From Spirochaeta sp. (lineage in GTDB: Bacteria > Spirochaetota > Spirochaetia > DSM-2461), in contig DAOVYP010000137.1 in the NCBI GenBank assembly GCA_030635565.1, positions 1 through 6,397 on the forward strand: a DNA stretch of 6,397 nt, given 5' to 3'. Below the pieces are notes generated by a model. It made no database searches. It was not told the DNA's origin and saw only the letters and a program-made list of their open reading frames with translations. The first letter of the stretch is position 1. Each line of letters starts with the position of its first letter. This document shows positions 4,386 through 6,397 of the stretch, one piece after another. The position numbers and the translations under genes are program-made.

Positions 4386-6397
4386 CTTCAACAGATATTT
4401 ATCCCGCCTTTCTTCGTCGTGCCAGGAGTGAACGGTCTCTTTGTAGCTCCAATCCGGAACGACAGCGGCAAGTATCGCATCGGCGGCCCGATGACCTTCG
4501 GCGATGCACTTGACGATGGTGGCGGGTCCGGTGCGTCCGTCACCTGCAAGGTAAACGCCTTCTTCTTCAGTCTTCTGGGAGGAGTCGTTCACCACCCGCC
4601 CCCTCTCGTCGGCTTTTACACCCAGGGAGGCGTAGTTGGCGGCATCCGGCCGGTCGCCGATGGCATAGAGTACCGTTCCAACATTCCAGTCTTCAGTCTC
4701 ACCGGTGGCCACGGGCCGGCGGCGTCCCGAATCATCCTTATCACCCAGTTCCATGACACGGGCGGTGAGGGTACCGTCGGCCTCGAAGCGTTCGGGATTC
4801 CGCAGAAAGGCGAATTTCACCCCGTCGGCCAGGGCATCCTCGTACTCTTCCTGACTGGCGGGCATCTGCTCGAAGGCCCGGCGGTAGAGAATCCAGCTCT
4901 CCTTCACCCCTGGAACCCTCAAGGCCGAACGGGCCGAGTCCATGGAGGTATCACCGGCACCGACGGTGACGACAGTTTCTCCCATATTTTCCGGGTACTT
5001 ACCTTTGTTGAAATCATAGAGAAATTCAACGGCGGAAAAGAGATTGAGGTTGTCCCCTTCCACAGGCAGTTTCGGACTGTCCCAGGTGCCGATGCCCAGG
5101 ATGACTTTTTCGAACCCTTGAGCTTTCAGACCGGCGACGGTGACATCAGTCTGATTGAAACGGAACTCGGCCCCCATGGCCTTGATGACATCGATATCGC
5201 TGTCGATGGCCTCCCGGCTGATACGGAAATGGGGCACCACGTAACGGATGACGCCGCCGGCGTCGGGCTCCCTCTCGAATACGGTGACAGGTACTCCCGC
5301 ACGGGCCAGGAAGAAGGCGGCGCTTAAACCCGCCGGGCCGGCCCCGACAACAGCCACTTTCGGTCCCTTTCGCCTGGCCGGTGCAGACCAGCGCCGACGC
5401 CACTCAGTCATGCCCTTTTCCACGGCCATCAGCTTGATTTCCCTGATGTTTACCGGGCCATCGTAATCCAGCCGGGTACAGCGGATCTGACACTGGTGAT
5501 CGCAGATGCTTCCGGTGATGGACGGCAGGGCGTTCCGTTCGTAAATCAGGGCCAGGGCGTCGGCGTATCGCCCCTCCCCAACCAGACGGATGTATTCGGG
5601 GATGTGCTGTTCGATGGCGCAGGCCGTGACACAGGGCGCCACATAGCAGTTCGTCATCGGAAGATCACCGGCGTTCCGCACCGCATCGACGCCCCGGAAG
5701 GCCTTGAGGGAACTCTTCTCTGATGCGGCGGCATCCGCCAGGGATTTGAGGGCATCGACGTCGATGGTGGGCAGATTCCAGCCGGGGGCCCCTTCCAGGG
5801 CTTCGGCAATCTGCTTCTGCCGGCTGTAACCGCCGGGCTTGAGCATATCGGAACAGAGGGTGAGGGGCCGGATACCCACAGCAAGCAGTCCCTCGGCGGT
5901 GTGGATGGAGACACCGCCTGAATAGGAAATGGGAATACGGCCCTCAAACGCGGTGGATACCAGCGATGCCACCGCGGCGGTAATGGGGTAGAGGGAACGG
6001 CCTGACATGTACATTTCATCACCGGGCAGTTCATCCCGGTTGTTGATGGAGGCCAGGGTGTTGGTGAGTTTCACCCCGAAGCGCCGGCCCTTTTCGGCGG
6101 CAAATGTTTCAAGCCGGCCGAGCATGGCCCGGGCATCATCCCACTGGAGATCGTGGGTAAAGGAATCGGGATTCAATTTGACGTTGCGGAATCCGAGGTC
6201 ATCCAGAATCCCCCGCACCTTTTCATAACCCAGAAGGGTGGGGTTCAGCTTGACGTAGGTGTCCAGACCCTTCTCATCGAGCATGTAGCGGCAGATGGAC
6301 TCAATCTCGGAGGGGGGGCAGCCGTGCATCGTGGAGATGGAAACATTGTGGACGATGGTGCCGGGGATATCCGCCGTCAGAGAGGCCAGGACCTCAC
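4383..6397 (-). CDS. ygfK: YgfK, putative selenate reductase/purine-catabolic oxidoreductase subunit, 5' partial, ended by in-frame UAA
   Basis: This open frame enters from the right edge. 648 codons follow the internal ATG at 6327-6329, with about 22 more to the edge, so roughly the first 150-200 residues of a protein of about 1,000 residues are missing. It matches YgfK (TIGR03315 type). Numbering from that ATG, residues 1-200 are the end of a dihydroorotate dehydrogenase-like flavin barrel (STMHGCPPSEIE, VKLNPTLLGYEK, FGVKLTNTL, YMSGRSLYP, PISYSGGVS). Residues 228-284 carry GltD-like Fe-S cysteines (C228, C233, C237; C276, C280, C284). From 325 there is a glutamate-synthase-small-subunit-like FAD/NAD(P) domain, with VVGAGPAGLSAA (328-338), VGAGDTSMD (456-464) and YLAGDGRTGPAT. 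The annotated role in selenate reduction is historical; purine/uric-acid clusters suggest electron transfer in purine catabolism. The frame stops at TAA 4383-4385, just before the Fe-S tail that other YgfK proteins carry as one chain. Confidence 0.92.
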   Translation of the reverse strand, partial: EVLASLTADIPGTIVHNVSISTMHGCPPSEIESICRYMLDEKGLDTYVKLNPTLLGYEKVRGILDDLGFRNVKLNPDSFTHDLQWDDARAMLGRLETFAAEKGRRFGVKLTNTLASINNRDELPGDEMYMSGRSLYPITAAVASLVSTAFEGRIPISYSGGVSIHTAEGLLAVGIRPLTLCSDMLKPGGYSRQKQIAEALEGAPGWNLPTIDVDALKSLADAAASEKSSLKAFRGVDAVRNAGDLPMTNCYVAPCVTACAIEQHIPEYIRLVGEGRYADALALIYERNALPSITGSICDHQCQIRCTRLDYDGPVNIREIKLMAVEKGMTEWRRRWSAPARRKGPKVAVVGAGPAGLSAAFFLARAGVPVTVFEREPDAGGVIRYVVPHFRISREAIDSDIDVIKAMGAEFRFNQTDVTVAGLKAQGFEKVILGIGTWDSPKLPVEGDNLNLFSAVEFLYDFNKGKYPENMGETVVTVGAGDTSMDSARSALRVPGVKESWILYRRAFEQMPASQEEYEDALADGVKFAFLRNPERFEADGTLTARVMELGDKDDSGRRRPVATGETEDWNVGTVLYAIGDRPDAANYASLGVKADERGRVVNDSSQKTEEEGVYLAGDGRTGPATIVKCIAEGHRAADAILAAVVPDWSYKETVHSWHDEERRDKYLLK

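Noticed and set aside
4419..5327. 302-codon plus-strand open frame opposite ygfK
   Set aside because: It is the antisense shadow of a strongly conserved oxidoreductase domain with FAD/NAD motifs. Its own translation shows no recognisable domain.
6312..6318. Run of seven G (C on the coding strand) in ygfK as a frameshift suspect
   Set aside because: The conserved frame is intact on both sides (STMHGCPPSEIE), so there is no evidence for an error or slippage here.

Overview
The window holds part of one minus-strand gene cluster of the ygfK/ssnA/ygeY type, often labelled 'selenium metabolism-linked'. In E. coli and many anaerobic gut bacteria, related clusters have been tied to anaerobic purine/uric-acid breakdown. 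Every convincing gene reads right to left. GC content is moderately high and codon use is mixed at third positions. The gene set suggests an anaerobic or facultative bacterium that ferments nitrogenous compounds. Nothing in the sequence fixes the phylum.

In transcription order, positions 6397 to 4383 hold most of ygfK, an Fe-S/flavin oxidoreductase whose 5' end lies outside the window. Its reading frame is cut by an in-frame UAA at 4383-4385. The same frame then resumes and encodes the conserved C-terminal double [4Fe-4S] domain (to 3852). ssnA, a metal-dependent amidohydrolase, starts inside the ygfK stop codon (ATGA overlap) and ends at 2518. A 289-bp gap with several small hairpins follows. 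Next come ygeY, an M20 metallohydrolase (2228-999), and, 36 bp later, a threonine-synthase-like PLP enzyme starting at 962 that runs off the left edge.

The likely logic is a catabolic module. YgfK handles electrons through flavin and Fe-S centres. SsnA deaminates or opens a heterocycle. YgeY cleaves an amide, ureido or carbamoyl-type intermediate. A fold-type II PLP enzyme then removes ammonia from the resulting amino acid. In E. coli the last role is given to YgeX (diaminopropionate ammonia-lyase); here a threonine-synthase relative occupies that position. The substrates are inferred, not read from the sequence.

Two features need a second look. (1) The last ~45 codons at the left edge (about 1-140) read in frame as the C-terminus of a flotillin/SPFH protein, not a threonine synthase, with uniformly G/C third positions. 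This points to a chimeric contig end or an illegitimate gene fusion. (2) The single in-frame UAA splits ygfK exactly between the oxidoreductase and Fe-S parts. I found no mobile element, CRISPR array, tRNA or rRNA, and no plus-strand gene I believe.
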